Shown: one piece after another, positions 36,619 to 47,260 of the stretch | Position numbering within the stretch: the stretch's first letter is position 1 | Layout: every line of letters starts with the position of its first letter | Assembly (NCBI GenBank): GCA_947455485.1 | Contig: CANGNV010000003.1 | Span: 26,233-90,232 of the forward strand | Direction of reading: 5' to 3' | Length of the DNA stretch: 64,000 nucleotides | Origin: Burkholderiaceae bacterium | Lineage (GTDB): Bacteria; Pseudomonadota; Gammaproteobacteria; Burkholderiales; Burkholderiaceae | Made by a program: the position numbers and the translations under genes | The notes under the pieces: generated by a model | The model's input: the letters and a program-made list of their open reading frames with translations, nothing else | Told to the model about the DNA's origin: nothing | Databases searched by the model: none

Positions 36619-37490
36619 TGAATGCAAATCGTCTCCTAGCTAGCATTGCTGGATTAATAGCTCTTGCCTATGTTCTAGCATCCAGCATTTTTATTGTCGA
36701 TCAACGCAACTTTGCTGTTGTCTTTGCTTTTGGTCAGATTGTTCGCGTGATCGAGCAGCCTGGCTTGCAAATGAAATATCCAGCGCCGTTCGAAAGCGTA
36801 CGTTTCTTTGATCGCCGTATTCTCACAATCGACAACCCTGAAGCAGAACGTTTTATTACTGCTGAGAAGAAGAATCTCTTGGTGGATTCGTATGTGAAAT
36901 GGCGCATTGTGGATCCACGCAAATTCTTCATCAGCTTTAAGGGTGATGAGCGTTTGGCGCAAGATCGTTTAACTCAGTTGGTTCGCTCCGCCTTGAACGA
37001 AGAGTTCACCAAGCGGACTGTGCGTGAGTTGATTTCTGATCAGCGTGAAGAGGTAATGCAAGGTATACGCAAGAAGGTGGCTGATGATGCTTCAGATATC
37101 GGCGTAGAAATTGTGGATGTCCGACTCAAGCGCGTTGATTTGCTTGCTGAGATTAGTGATTCTGTTTATCGCCGTATGGAAGCGGAACGTAAACGCGTTG
37201 CCAATGAGTTGCGCTCTACTGGTGCAGCAGAATCAGACAAGATTCGAGCAAATGCTGAGCGTCAACGTGACACAATTCTGGCTGAAGCTTATCGTGATGC
37301 GCAAAAGATTAAAGGTTCAGGCGATGCAAAGGCCACTGCACTGTATGCAGAAGCGTTTGGTCGCGATCCACAGTTTGCACAGTTCTATCAGAGTCTTGAG
37401 GCTTACCGCAGCTCCTTCAAAGATAAGAAGGATGTCATGGTGGTTGAGCCTAATGGCGAGTTCTTTAAGTTCTTGCACAAAAAAAATTGA
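36618..37490 (+). CDS. hflC: FtsH protease modulator HflC
   Basis: The 290-residue partner of HflK has an N-terminal membrane anchor (LLASIAGLIALAYVLASSIFIV), an SPFH domain (FAVVFAFGQIVRVIEQPGLQMKYP) and a coiled-coil with the conserved VGVEIVDVRLKRVDL-type segment. It starts on the last base of the hflK stop. A 133-residue ORF inside it (37111-37512) is a shadow. Confidence 0.96.
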   Translation: MNANRLLASIAGLIALAYVLASSIFIVDQRNFAVVFAFGQIVRVIEQPGLQMKYPAPFESVRFFDRRILTIDNPEAERFITAEKKNLLVDSYVKWRIVDPRKFFISFKGDERLAQDRLTQLVRSALNEEFTKRTVRELISDQREEVMQGIRKKVADDASDIGVEIVDVRLKRVDLLAEISDSVYRRMEAERKRVANELRSTGAAESDKIRANAERQRDTILAEAYRDAQKIKGSGDAKATALYAEAFGRDPQFAQFYQSLEAYRSSFKDKKDVMVVEPNGEFFKFLHKKN

Positions 37491-37508
37491 AAGTGAATAT
37501 TTCAGATC

Positions 37509-38672
37509 ATGAATCGTTGGTTACTTCCTGAAGATATTGCTGATGTTTTACCAGCCGAGGCTCGTAAGGTAGAGTCTCTGCGTCGCGCCATTCTGGATTT
37601 GTATGAGTCCTATGGATATGAGCTGGTTGCCCCTCCGATTCTGGAGTTCCTGGATTCATTGCTCACAGGCACTGGTTCAGATCTCAATTTGCAAACATTC
37701 AAATTGGTTGATCAATTATCTGGTCGTACTTTAGGTCTGCGTGCAGACATGACTCCACAAGTGGCTCGCATTGATGCCCATTTACTCAATCGCAAAGGTG
37801 TGACTCGTCTTTGCTATTCAGGTTCTATTGCACACGCCCGCACCCCAGTAGGCAGCTCTGCTCGCGAAGAATTGCAACTCGGCGCTGAAATTTACGGCTG
37901 CGCAAGTTGGGAAGCGGATTTTGAAGCAGTCTCCTTGCTATTACAGACCTTAAGGGTTGCTGGCTTGAATAAGGTTTATCTAGATCTGTCTCATGCTGGT
38001 GTGCTCGCAGGAATCCTAGATGGGCAAAATCTTGAGAAGGGTGACATCGAGGCGCTCTATAGCTTGCTGCAAAGCAAGGATCGACCACGCTTGGCTATTT
38101 GGGCTAAATGCCTGCCAGCTAAATCTGCTGAAGCTTTAATGGCTCTTACAGAGTTGAATGGACCCTGCGCTCAAGTATTGGCTGACGCTAAAAAGTCTTT
38201 GCCAAAACACAAGTTGATTGATGAAGCCTTAGCTCAATTAGAAAAGCTTGCTGCTGCAACGACTGCATTGCCTCATGAGCTTGAGCTCAGTATTGATTTG
38301 GCTGATTTGCGTGGATATCAATATCACAGCGGTGTCATGTTTGCCGCTTATGTTGATATGTTGCCACAACCAATAGCCCGTGGCGGTAGATATGATCATG
38401 TTGGCCAGGCATTTGGACGTCCTCGTCCTGCGACTGGCTTTTCAATGGATTTATTGACTCTTGCCAATCTTGCCCCTACAGCGCAAAGAAAGTCTGCCAT
38501 CATCGCGCCTTGGATTGTTGATGCAAGCCTGGCTAGCAAGATTGCTGAATTGCGCAATGCTGGTGAAGTAGTCATTCAAGCAATGGATGGCGACGCTGTA
38601 GAAACCGCTGAATATATTTGTGATCGTGAGCTAGTAAAGCAGGGTAGCTCATGGGAGTTGAAAAAGAAGTAA
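37509..38672 (+). CDS. hisZ: ATP phosphoribosyltransferase regulatory subunit HisZ
   Basis: HisZ is a catalytically inactive paralogue of histidyl-tRNA synthetase that activates the short form of HisG in histidine synthesis. The 387-residue protein opens with WLLPEDIADVLPAEARKVESLRR, keeps the class II fold segments (LGLRADMTPQVARIDAH, GGRYDHVGQAFGRPRPATGFSMD) and lacks the tRNA-binding C-terminal domain of HisS. Its place between hflC and purA is the usual betaproteobacterial order. Confidence 0.95.
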   Translation: MNRWLLPEDIADVLPAEARKVESLRRAILDLYESYGYELVAPPILEFLDSLLTGTGSDLNLQTFKLVDQLSGRTLGLRADMTPQVARIDAHLLNRKGVTRLCYSGSIAHARTPVGSSAREELQLGAEIYGCASWEADFEAVSLLLQTLRVAGLNKVYLDLSHAGVLAGILDGQNLEKGDIEALYSLLQSKDRPRLAIWAKCLPAKSAEALMALTELNGPCAQVLADAKKSLPKHKLIDEALAQLEKLAAATTALPHELELSIDLADLRGYQYHSGVMFAAYVDMLPQPIARGGRYDHVGQAFGRPRPATGFSMDLLTLANLAPTAQRKSAIIAPWIVDASLASKIAELRNAGEVVIQAMDGDAVETAEYICDRELVKQGSSWELKKK

Positions 38673-38696
38673 CTCGCTTTATTAATAACGTACTAA

Positions 38697-40064
<1,368 letters not shown>

Positions 40065-40125
40065 TAAGATTTCCTTTACTAACTTTTTATATATTTAATT
40101 TACCTATTTGTTTCGGAGTTTCTAG

Positions 40126-42339
40126 ATGACTGCACGTACTCAATGCAATAGCCTGCAAGTGGCTACACCGTTATATCGCTTTATTGAAGATAAAGTTTTG
40201 CCTGGTACAGGGATTAAAAGCGCTGACTTTTGGAAAGGTTTTGACGAAATCGTTAAAGACCTAGGTCCAAAAAACGAAGCTTTGTTGGCTAAGCGCGATC
40301 GCTTGCAATTGGATTTGGATAAGTGGCACCAAGCCAATCCTGGCCCAATCAAAGATATGCCTGCTTATCGCAAGCACCTGAAAGAAATCGGCTACTTAGA
40401 TGAGGTGCCAGGAAAAGTTCTGGGCACAACCAAGAACGTTGATGATGAATTGGCTCTTCAAGCCGGTCCTCAATTGGTGGTTCCAGTTCTCAATGCACGC
40501 TATGCATTGAATGCTGCTAATGCACGCTGGGGTTCTTTGTATGACGCTCTCTACGGTACTGACGTTATCTCTGAAGATGATGGCGCAACTAAAGCTGGTG
40601 CTTACAACCCGATTCGTGGCGCCAAGGTTGTAGCCTTTGCTCGTAAATTTTTAGATCAATCTGCACCGCTGGCCAAAGGTTCGCATGCGGATGCTACGGC
40701 GTACACAGTGGATGGCAATAAGTTAGTTGTGAGCCTGAAGGACGGTAGCAACACCGGTCTTGCTGATGAGAAGCAGTTTGTGGGCTATCAAGGCGATGCT
40801 TCTGCACCTTCTTCAGTTCTCTTGCGCAATAACGGTGTCCATATTGATATTGAGATCAATAAGAGCAAAACCATTGGTGCTAGCGATGCTGCTGGTGTAA
40901 ACGATGTTGTACTCGAGGCAGCACTCTCTACCATTTTGGATTTGGAAGATTCAATTGCGGCAGTTGATGGCGATGACAAAGTCCTTGCTTATGAAAACTG
41001 GTTGGGCATTCTCAAGGGCACATTAGTTGAAGAAGTGAGCAAGGGTGGCAAAACCTTTACTCGCACATTAAACCCGGATCGTAAATACACTGCCGGTATC
41101 GGTGCTGTTGATGCCAAAGATGGCGTAGTGACTTTGCACGGTCGTTCATTGCTATTCCTCCGTAACGTTGGTCACTTGATGACGAACCCAGCGATCATCA
41201 CTGGCGACGGTAAAGAAATTTATGAAGGTATTTTGGATGCGGTAGTGACCGTGTTGATTGCCTTGTATGACATCAATCGTCCTGCAACTCAGGCAATTGG
41301 TAATACCCGTAAAGGCTCGGTCTATATTGTTAAGCCAAAAATGCATAGCCCTGAAGAAGTTGCCTTTGCTGCTGAACTCTTTAGCCGTGTTGAGAAATTG
41401 CTAGGCTTGCCAGCAGACACTGTAAAGCTGGGCATCATGGATGAAGAGCGTCGCATGAGCGCCAACATTAAGGCTGCGATTGCTGCTGCAGGTGCGCGCG
41501 TTGCCTTTATTAATACTGGCTTCCTTGATCGCACCGGCGATGAAATGCATACTGCAATGCATGCAGGTCCAATGATGCGCAAAGGCGATATGAAGACCAG
41601 CAAGTGGTTATCTGCTTACGAGCGTCGTAACGTTCTAGCTGGTTTGGATTGTGGCTTACGTGGTCGCGCTCAAATCGGTAAAGGAATGTGGGCAATGCCA
41701 GATTTGATGAAGGCCATGGTTGAGCAGAAGATTGTTCATCCAAAGGCAGGTGCAAATACTGCATGGGTGCCATCACCAACAGCGGCAACATTGCACGCTT
41801 TGCACTACCATCAAGTCAATGTAGCGCAATTGCAAAAAGAGATGGAGCAGTTAGATACTGCTGCTGAAGCTGAAGCCCTGATTGATGATTTGTTGACCAT
41901 TCCAGTGGTGGAAAAAGCCAACTGGTCTAAGGAAGAAATTCAGCAAGAGTTAGATAACAATTGCCAAGGTATTTTGGGTTATGTAGTTCGTTGGATTGAT
42001 CAAGGCGTTGGTTGTTCTAAGGTGCCTGATATTCATAACGTCGGCTTGATGGAAGACCGCGCTACGTTGCGTATTTCAAGTCAGCACATTGCTAACTGGT
42101 TATTACACGGTATCGTTACTGAAGCTCAAGTGAACGAGACTTTGCAGCGTATGGCTAAAGTAGTTGATGGTCAAAATGCTGGCGATGCTTTGTACAAGCC
42201 AATGATGCCAAATTACAAAGACTCTTATGCCTATAAAGCAGCTAGCGATCTGATTTTCAAAGGTCTAGAGCAGCCGAATGGCTATACCGAGCCTTTGCTT
42301 CATGCATGGCGCTTGGAAGTGAAGAAAGCTCACGCTTAA
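40126..42339 (+). CDS. glcB: Malate synthase G
   Basis: The enzyme condenses glyoxylate with acetyl-CoA to malate and allows growth on C2 compounds. The 737-residue length and the domain order (N-terminal clasp, inserted alpha/beta domain, TIM barrel, C-terminal plug) are those of the G isoform. Visible blocks are [11 protein letters not shown]-type [39 protein letters not shown] and [24 protein letters not shown] clear RBS (CGGAG) precedes the ATG. A hairpin terminator follows. Confidence 0.97.
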   Translation: MTARTQCNSLQVATPLYRFIEDKVLPGTGIKSADFWKGFDEIVKDLGPKNEALLAKRDRLQLDLDKWHQANPGPIKDMPAYRKHLKEIGYLDEVPGKVLGTTKNVDDELALQAGPQLVVPVLNARYALNAANARWGSLYDALYGTDVISEDDGATKAGAYNPIRGAKVVAFARKFLDQSAPLAKGSHADATAYTVDGNKLVVSLKDGSNTGLADEKQFVGYQGDASAPSSVLLRNNGVHIDIEINKSKTIGASDAAGVNDVVLEAALSTILDLEDSIAAVDGDDKVLAYENWLGILKGTLVEEVSKGGKTFTRTLNPDRKYTAGIGAVDAKDGVVTLHGRSLLFLRNVGHLMTNPAIITGDGKEIYEGILDAVVTVLIALYDINRPATQAIGNTRKGSVYIVKPKMHSPEEVAFAAELFSRVEKLLGLPADTVKLGIMDEERRMSANIKAAIAAAGARVAFINTGFLDRTGDEMHTAMHAGPMMRKGDMKTSKWLSAYERRNVLAGLDCGLRGRAQIGKGMWAMPDLMKAMVEQKIVHPKAGANTAWVPSPTAATLHALHYHQVNVAQLQKEMEQLDTAAEAEALIDDLLTIPVVEKANWSKEEIQQELDNNCQGILGYVVRWIDQGVGCSKVPDIHNVGLMEDRATLRISSQHIANWLLHGIVTEAQVNETLQRMAKVVDGQNAGDALYKPMMPNYKDSYAYKAASDLIFKGLEQPNGYTEPLLHAWRLEVKKAHA

Positions 42340-42365
42340 GCCCTCAGTTCTTTGCTCTCAAGATC

Positions 42366-42397
42366 AAATGGATTTGTCGCAAGGCAAGTCCATTTTT
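42366..42397 (+). terminator. Rho-independent terminator after glcB
   Basis: AAATGGA...TCCATTT forms an outer stem with inner TTG/CAA pairing, and ends in a TTTTT run 26 bases after the glcB stop. It is the expected transcript end for glcB. Confidence 0.7.
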
Positions 42398-42434
42398 CTT
42401 TGGCCTGCAACTTACTTAAACTCTAAGACATTCC

Positions 42435-42938
42435 ATGTTTAGTTTTTTAAACCCCTTTGCCAGACTGACTGCTGCTCGTGGGCAAGCGTTGGGTTTTCAA
42501 CTCAATGACGGGGGTAGGGAGGCAGCAGGTTTTAAGGGCGGAGCTGGTGACTGCGTGGTTCGCGCCATCGCGATTGCAGCTGAGTTGCCTTATATGCAGG
42601 TTTATGAAGATCTACGTGCCGCTAATGCAGTCTATGCGGAGCAAAGAAACGATAAGTTGGCCAGAAGGCTCAATGCTAAGGGTGCCTCACCTCGGAATGG
42701 CAATCACCGCAATGTCTTTCATGACTATATTCTGGGTCACGGTTTTGATTGGGTTCCCACCATGAAGGTTGGGGCAGGCTGCCAGGTACATATGCTGGCC
42801 AATGAGCTGCCCTCTGGCAGGCTAATAGTGAAGGTTTCTAAGCACTTAAGTGCGGTAATTGATGGAGTTATTGAAGATACACATAACCCGTCTCGGGGCG
42901 GTTCACGCTGTGTCTATGGTTATTACATCAAACGCTAG
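42435..42938 (+). CDS. Papain-fold-like small protein, function unknown
   Basis: The 167-residue protein has GGAGDCVVRAIAIA (Cys about 40), followed by a helix and an LP-x-Y-x-x-VYEDL stretch. A central HRNVFHDYILGHGFDWVPTMKVGAGC segment leads to a C-terminal LIVKVSKHLSAVIDGVIEDTHNPSRGG. A nucleophile-like Cys at the start of a helix with a later His and Asp/Asn is the layout of papain-like hydrolases. I recall similar proteins in phages and in scattered bacteria. I cannot name a function. The gene stands alone between two terminators, which suggests its own regulation. Confidence 0.6.
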   Translation: MFSFLNPFARLTAARGQALGFQLNDGGREAAGFKGGAGDCVVRAIAIAAELPYMQVYEDLRAANAVYAEQRNDKLARRLNAKGASPRNGNHRNVFHDYILGHGFDWVPTMKVGAGCQVHMLANELPSGRLIVKVSKHLSAVIDGVIEDTHNPSRGGSRCVYGYYIKR

Positions 42939-42953
42939 AGTCTATAAAAGAAA

Positions 42954-42979
42954 AAGCCTCCAATACTGGAGGCTTATTT
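42954..42979. terminator. Rho-independent terminator
   Basis: AAGCCTCC-AATACT-GGAGGCTT is a perfect 8-bp stem with A-rich sequence before it and TATTTC after it. It follows the papain-like gene and faces the minus-strand 51-residue gene, so it may serve both directions. Confidence 0.85.
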
Positions 42980-43028
42980 CATAAAACTGACCAAAAATGG
43001 CCTAAAACAGGGGTAAATCAGCAATAAA

Positions 43029-43184
43029 TTACCAATTTCCGCTAGTTTTACGTGATTTCTGTTCCATTACTTTCGCTTCGCTAAATGCAGCTGCCAACAA
43101 AGCAAAGAAGTCTTTAATTGCAAATAAAGGCTTAAAGCTAAAGGCTAGTGCCTGGTGAAACTGTACTGAGTTTGAATGTGCCAT
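43029..43184 (-). CDS. 51-residue conserved-looking small protein
   Basis: This frame is shorter than the ORF-track cut-off. It runs from ATG 43184 to TAA 43029 and reads MAHSNSVQFHQALAFSFKPL, then a hydrophobic FAIKDFFALLAAAF stretch and a basic tail (EAKVMEQKSRKTSGNW). Small basic proteins with this general layout occur in Burkholderiales, but I do not know a named family or function. It may associate with membrane or RNA. It has its own terminator downstream. Upstream lies a near-perfect palindrome around AGGGTTAACCCT (43198-43209), which may be its operator. Confidence 0.55.
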   Translation of the reverse strand: MAHSNSVQFHQALAFSFKPLFAIKDFFALLAAAFSEAKVMEQKSRKTSGNW

Positions 43185-43197
43185 GGTGAGCTCATTA

Positions 43198-43209
43198 AGG
43201 GTTAACCCT
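43198..43209. promoter_or_regulatory. Palindrome upstream of the 51-residue gene
   Basis: AGGGTTAACCCT is a perfect 12-base palindrome. With one unpaired A the symmetry extends to CATTA...TAATG. It lies 14 bases upstream of the small gene's ATG, where an operator could act. A second perfect palindrome, AATTCGATCGAATT, lies at 43241-43254 just beyond the ion-channel stop. Confidence 0.4.
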
Positions 43210-43257
43210 AATGATACACCCTATTACCCCAAATTGCAGCAATTCGATCGAATTTGC

Positions 43258-43752
43258 CTAATACACGCTGGTGTTTCGATACTTCTGATCCCAAGCGTTT
43301 TTATAAGCTGTAGTCATGCCGATCATGATTGACGTGGTCCATGCCAATGAAAACAGTCCGCTGAAGGAGATGAAAAATGCAAAGGTTTTCCAGCCATTAA
43401 CCAATGTGTCAGACTCAAAACCTACGGTTGTGTAGCAGCTGCCAGCAAAGAGAACTGCAGCAAGAGGAGTTTTCATGATTTCAAGGCCAATAATGAAGAC
43501 CGCCCAAAGGAGAATCTCTAATAAGTGAATCAAGGCAAGAAATACAAAGGTTGCATAGAAATGAAAGAAAACCCGGTTGTATTGGGTTAGCTTGATATTG
43601 CTACGCGTCAAACGCTCGAAGCGCATATAAAGGTGGTTGATGGCGCTGCCATGAAACATCAGAATGACAATCAAACAGGCAATTCCCCAGGCGGTATCCC
43701 GCGCAAGTAGTACAAAAGGGAAATCGGCAAAGGAGGTAATGATGTTATTCAT
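43258..43752 (-). CDS. Ion-channel-like two-helix membrane protein
   Basis: The 164-residue protein has about four hydrophobic stretches. Between the last two lies a pore-loop-like segment, LAAVLFAGSCYTTVGFESD, resembling the TVGYGD filter of potassium channels but with the final GD replaced. It matches small proteins annotated as ion-channel or two-pore-channel family. Whether it conducts potassium is doubtful given the altered filter. The gene is divergent from the MFS transporter gene. Confidence 0.65.
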   Translation of the reverse strand: MNNIITSFADFPFVLLARDTAWGIACLIVILMFHGSAINHLYMRFERLTRSNIKLTQYNRVFFHFYATFVFLALIHLLEILLWAVFIIGLEIMKTPLAAVLFAGSCYTTVGFESDTLVNGWKTFAFFISFSGLFSLAWTTSIMIGMTTAYKNAWDQKYRNTSVY

Positions 43753-43849
43753 GGGTTCTGTATGGGGTGGGTTCAGGCATTGATTTCTTTGTCGGTTGAT
43801 AATGGCACATCTCTAATTTCATGTAAAGAAACCCTTGACCGAGCATCAC

Positions 43850-45064
43850 ATGCCGGGCGGAAAAAGCAAAGAACGCTTTTTCTTGTTCTCCCTGGCCGGA
43901 ATTCAGTTCACTCATATCCTGGACTTCATGATCATGATGCCTTTGGGTCCCGAATTTATTCGAGAGCTCAACATCAATACGCATGAGTTTGGCCTGTTAC
44001 TCTCTTCCTATACTTTTGCGGCAGCCATTGCCGGTGTCTTTGCTACTTACTTTGTGGATCGGTTTGAGAGGCGAGTACTGCTCCTGAGTTTGTATGCCTG
44101 TTTCATTATTGCCACCTTAGTTTGTGGTTTAGCCCCTGATTACCATTCACTATTTATTGCGCGGGCATTTGCAGGAGCGTTTGGTGGCATCTTGGGTTCA
44201 TTGGTTCAGACCATCATTGCAGATTCGATTCCGTTCGAACGCAGAGGCAAGGCTTTGGGTACGGTGATGTCGGCATTCTCTGTATCGACAGTAGCCGGAG
44301 TTCCCTTAAGTTTATTTTTAGCCAATAACATTCCATCCTTAGGATGGCGTGCGCCATTTATCTTTATCGCGCTGGTCTCGAGCCTCATCTTGTATTTAGG
44401 CTATCGCAATATTCCTAAGATCTCTGGCCACCTAGGTCACACCCATGAGGGCAGTCGCCTCAGTCAAATCTGGAATATCTTTGTTGCCCATCAGCATCTG
44501 CGCGCATTTATTTTTATGGCGCTGATTATGTTGACCGGATTTTCCGTGATCCCTTATATCGCGCTCTATCTCACCTCCAATGTGGGGATTGATAACTCCT
44601 ATATTTCCTTAATCTATCTTTGCGGCGGTATTGCAACACTCATGAGTTCTCGCATCATTGGTCATATGGCCGATCGTTATGGCAAGGTCAAAGTATTTAG
44701 AGTGCTTGCTGTGATTAGTCTTATTCCTTTGCTGGTGACGACTAATCTCATGCCGGTGCCGCTGTGGGTGGTGTTGATTAATTCCACTGCATTTTTTGTC
44801 TTAGTTTCCGGCCGTATGATTCCGGCGATGGCGATTGTGAGCCAAGTGGTGGAGGCCAAAGTTCGGGGAACCTTTATGAGTCTCGTGGGTTCAGTGCAGA
44901 TGCTGGCCTCGGGGCTTGCTTCAGTTGCTGCTGGTGTAGTCGTCACCATTGGCGCCGATGGGAAGATGGATCACTACAACTTAGTTGGTTATGGTGCAGC
45001 TCTGTGTGGCTTGCTTACCTTCTGGTTGGTGGGCTATATTCATACTGATAAACAAGCGCAATAA
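43850..45064 (+). CDS. MFS transporter, probable drug or sugar efflux type
   Basis: The protein has about 12 membrane segments in the major facilitator pattern. An early FTHILDFMIMMPLGPEF helix, the loop ADRYGKVKVFR in the second half and DRFERRVLLLS in the first half are MFS signatures. I take ATG 43850 (MPGGKSKERFF), although the track starts at TTG 43835. It resembles predicted arabinose/efflux permeases (AraJ-like). Substrate unknown. It is followed by a dienelactone hydrolase gene after about 30 bases. Confidence 0.82.
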   Translation: MPGGKSKERFFLFSLAGIQFTHILDFMIMMPLGPEFIRELNINTHEFGLLLSSYTFAAAIAGVFATYFVDRFERRVLLLSLYACFIIATLVCGLAPDYHSLFIARAFAGAFGGILGSLVQTIIADSIPFERRGKALGTVMSAFSVSTVAGVPLSLFLANNIPSLGWRAPFIFIALVSSLILYLGYRNIPKISGHLGHTHEGSRLSQIWNIFVAHQHLRAFIFMALIMLTGFSVIPYIALYLTSNVGIDNSYISLIYLCGGIATLMSSRIIGHMADRYGKVKVFRVLAVISLIPLLVTTNLMPVPLWVVLINSTAFFVLVSGRMIPAMAIVSQVVEAKVRGTFMSLVGSVQMLASGLASVAAGVVVTIGADGKMDHYNLVGYGAALCGLLTFWLVGYIHTDKQAQ

Positions 45065-45093
45065 ACCCATTTATTTCTAATAGAGAGATTCAC

Positions 45094-45780
45094 ATGATTA
45101 CATTTCAAAGACCGGACGGCGCTTCAGTAGAGGCTTATTTAGTTGAGCCTGCCAATCCAAAAAATGCTCCTGGCGTGGTGGTGATTCAGGAGTGGTGGGG
45201 ACTTGATGATGAGATTAAAAATGTCGCTAACCGTTTAGCAAATGCGGGGTACCGCGCTTTGGTTCCAGATCTCTATCGTGGCAAATTGGCTCTCGAGGCA
45301 AATGAAGCGGAGCACCTCATGAGCGATCTCAATTTTGGTGATGCTGCCAGTCAAGATATCCGCGGTGCTGTTCAGTACCTTAAATCAACTGGTAGTAATA
45401 AAGTAGCTGTCACAGGATTCTGTATGGGCGGTGCGCTTACGGTCCTATCGGCTGGGCTTGTTCCTGAATCTGATGGGACGGTGGTTTGGTATGGATATCC
45501 TCCATTAGAGTATGTTGATGCATCAGCTATAACAAAGCCGATGCTCGCGCACTGGGCCCTTCATGATGACTTCTTCGCTATCGCTGGCGTTGATCAACTT
45601 GAGGAAAAGCTCAAAGCTGCTGGGGCCAAATATGATTTTCAGCGCTATGACGCTAAGCATGCCTTTGCTAATCCCAAGTCGGATTCGAGAGGTTTGCCAC
45701 CCCTACAGTACAACCCGGCTGCTTCTGATTTAGCTTGGGAGTGCACTATGACTTTTTTAAAAAATACTCTAGGTAATTAA
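45094..45780 (+). CDS. Dienelactone hydrolase family protein
   Basis: The 228-residue alpha/beta hydrolase has the Cys nucleophile in GFCMGGA (about residue 111), an acid in the HWALHDDFFAI region and the active His in YDAKHAFANP. This Cys-Asp-His triad is that of carboxymethylenebutenolidases. No aromatic-ring degradation genes are nearby, so the substrate is uncertain. A tandem 11-base repeat overlaps its stop codon. Confidence 0.85.
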   Translation: MITFQRPDGASVEAYLVEPANPKNAPGVVVIQEWWGLDDEIKNVANRLANAGYRALVPDLYRGKLALEANEAEHLMSDLNFGDAASQDIRGAVQYLKSTGSNKVAVTGFCMGGALTVLSAGLVPESDGTVVWYGYPPLEYVDASAITKPMLAHWALHDDFFAIAGVDQLEEKLKAAGAKYDFQRYDAKHAFANPKSDSRGLPPLQYNPAASDLAWECTMTFLKNTLGN

Positions 45781-45803
45781 TAGGTAATTAATAGGTAATT
45801 AAA
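45771..45803 (+). repeat. Three tandem 11-bp repeats across a stop codon
   Basis: AGGTAATTAAT occurs three times in a row (the third ending AAA), starting inside the last codons of the hydrolase gene. Because 11 is not a multiple of three, a change in copy number would not affect the stop in the first copy. It would alter the spacing to the next gene. Confidence 0.85.
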
Positions 45804-45810
45804 GGCGTAT

Positions 45811-46596
45811 ATGTTTTTTAATTGGATTTATAAACGGAGCAATGTCCAGATATTGATTATTTTGGTCTTGTTCTTTGTGGTTTTGTTGGATGTAATGCCG
45901 CGTATTTTGCAAGCTATCCCGATGTTTGCTCCTACCCAAGACAGCACTCGATTGGGCTTGAGTCTTTTTGGATCGATCATTACTTTAAGCGGCCTCTTAA
46001 TTGGTTTCTTATTAAATCAAGCTCAAACCAATTTTCGTGAAGTGCAATCCTTAGTCTCTAGAGAGGCTGGTCAAATTAATAATTTGGATCGCCTATTGGT
46101 TCGCTATGGAGATCCTGCAATCGCTCCTGTTCGTAAGGAGCTATTTGAGTATATGAATTCGATTGTGTTTGATGAGTGGGATTTGATGAAGGATGGCCTG
46201 GGCAGTTCAAAGACCCATATGCTGTGGCGAGGGATTTCTCGCCAGCTTTTATCCTTGGAGCCTCATACCAATAGACAGACGGCGATGTATACCGACATCC
46301 TCAAAAAAGCGGAGGAGGTTGCTGAAAGCAGGGAGTCACGAATTGAACGCTCATCAGTGCGCCTGCCAAATTTATTTTGGGTAGTCATTATTATTTGTAT
46401 GATGGCCTTGCTCGGCATTAATACCTTGTTCTTGCCATCTGACTCATTTTTTATGGGCTTGAAAATTTTGCCAGTGACCTTGGGTGCGTTAATTTCGCTT
46501 TTAGTAATTACAGATCAACCCTTTAAAGGTCAGAGTTGCGTTAAGGCTGACCCATTTCTTAAAATTATTGCGTCCATTAAAACTCGCACCGAATAA
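45811..46596 (+). CDS. DUF4239/bestrophin-like membrane protein
   Basis: The 261-residue protein has an N-terminal hydrophobic helix, a second one (LGLSLFGSIITLSGLLIGFLL), a long helical region with many charged residues, and two helices near the C-terminus (LFWVVIIICMMALLGINTLF and a later one). The ending ALISLLVITDQPFKGQSCVKADPF resembles the DUF4239 bestrophin-like family. Function is not established. It follows the hydrolase gene after the tandem repeat. Confidence 0.6.
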   Translation: MFFNWIYKRSNVQILIILVLFFVVLLDVMPRILQAIPMFAPTQDSTRLGLSLFGSIITLSGLLIGFLLNQAQTNFREVQSLVSREAGQINNLDRLLVRYGDPAIAPVRKELFEYMNSIVFDEWDLMKDGLGSSKTHMLWRGISRQLLSLEPHTNRQTAMYTDILKKAEEVAESRESRIERSSVRLPNLFWVVIIICMMALLGINTLFLPSDSFFMGLKILPVTLGALISLLVITDQPFKGQSCVKADPFLKIIASIKTRTE

Positions 46597-46613
46597 TATT
46601 TACTTCATTTTTT

Positions 46614-47111
46614 ATGCACCTTTTTTCCGAAAACCTCGCCGTTGAACTTTCTTCTTACTACCGCAATCTTGCTTTAGGGCATGGCGTGATTCCCAAGGTC
46701 TTCACCTTGGTGAATGGGGCAGGAGATCAATACCTCTTTTTTGTTGATGATCTGCGCATGAGCAAAGATGAGGAAGATCAATTCTTGGCTTATATCGTTC
46801 AAGAGCATGAGGCGGTTTGCTATGCGCGAGGCACTCTAGTAGTTCTTGAGAAATCCCAACAGTTGATTGAATTCGCAGTAATCGATCAGGATGACGCTGA
46901 AGCCATTGTGTGCTCAGCCCAATTAACGCGAGATATTGATGACAAGCCAGTTGGACTAAGTGAGTTTGAAAAGACTTTGGCGCCCAAAAAGACTATCTTC
47001 TTTAGCGGTCTCTTTGAGCCCATCAAGTTATCGGATGACAGGGCAGAGGAGTTTGAAAGTCTTTGGGAAGAAATGAAGCCCAAAATCTTGCATCGAACGA
47101 TGGGAATCTGA
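46614..47111 (+). CDS. Hypothetical acidic protein
   Basis: The 165-residue, acidic protein has no signal peptide or membrane segment. The alternating hydrophobic pattern (KVFTLVNGAGDQYLFFVDDL, TLVVLEKSQQLIEFAVID) suggests a mixed alpha/beta fold. I recognise no family. It starts 18 bases after the DUF4239-like gene and is probably co-transcribed with it. The frame has good codon bias and a clean ATG. Confidence 0.6.
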   Translation: MHLFSENLAVELSSYYRNLALGHGVIPKVFTLVNGAGDQYLFFVDDLRMSKDEEDQFLAYIVQEHEAVCYARGTLVVLEKSQQLIEFAVIDQDDAEAIVCSAQLTRDIDDKPVGLSEFEKTLAPKKTIFFSGLFEPIKLSDDRAEEFESLWEEMKPKILHRTMGI

Positions 47112-47165
47112 TCGCCTATTGAAAAAGGGCTATTTAGTCCCCATATAGGTCTTTGTAGGTGTATT

Positions 47166-47252
47166 TGGTGCCCAGGAAGGGACTCGAACCCCCACAACCT
47201 TACGATCGCCAGCACCTGAAGCTGGTGCGTCTACCAATTTCGCCACCTGGGC
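47166..47252 (-). tRNA. tRNA-Leu, anticodon CAG
   Basis: The minus strand folds as a class II tRNA. The acceptor 5' strand GCCCAGG pairs with CCTGGGC before ACCA, the D-arm region is GAAATTGGTAGACGC, and the anticodon arm CCAGC-TTCAGGT-GCTGG has CAG at positions 34-36. A long variable arm and the TTCGAGTCC T-loop follow. CCA is encoded. It reads CUG leucine codons. The 5' end and CCA were placed from pairing. Confidence 0.95.
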
Positions 47253-47260
47253 ATGCCGTT

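Noticed and set aside
37111-37512. 133-residue plus-strand ORF inside hflC
   Set aside because: Out-of-frame reading of hflC with unnatural composition.
43745-43984. ORFs on both strands around the MFS start
   Set aside because: They overlap the MFS gene and the control region and have no family signal.
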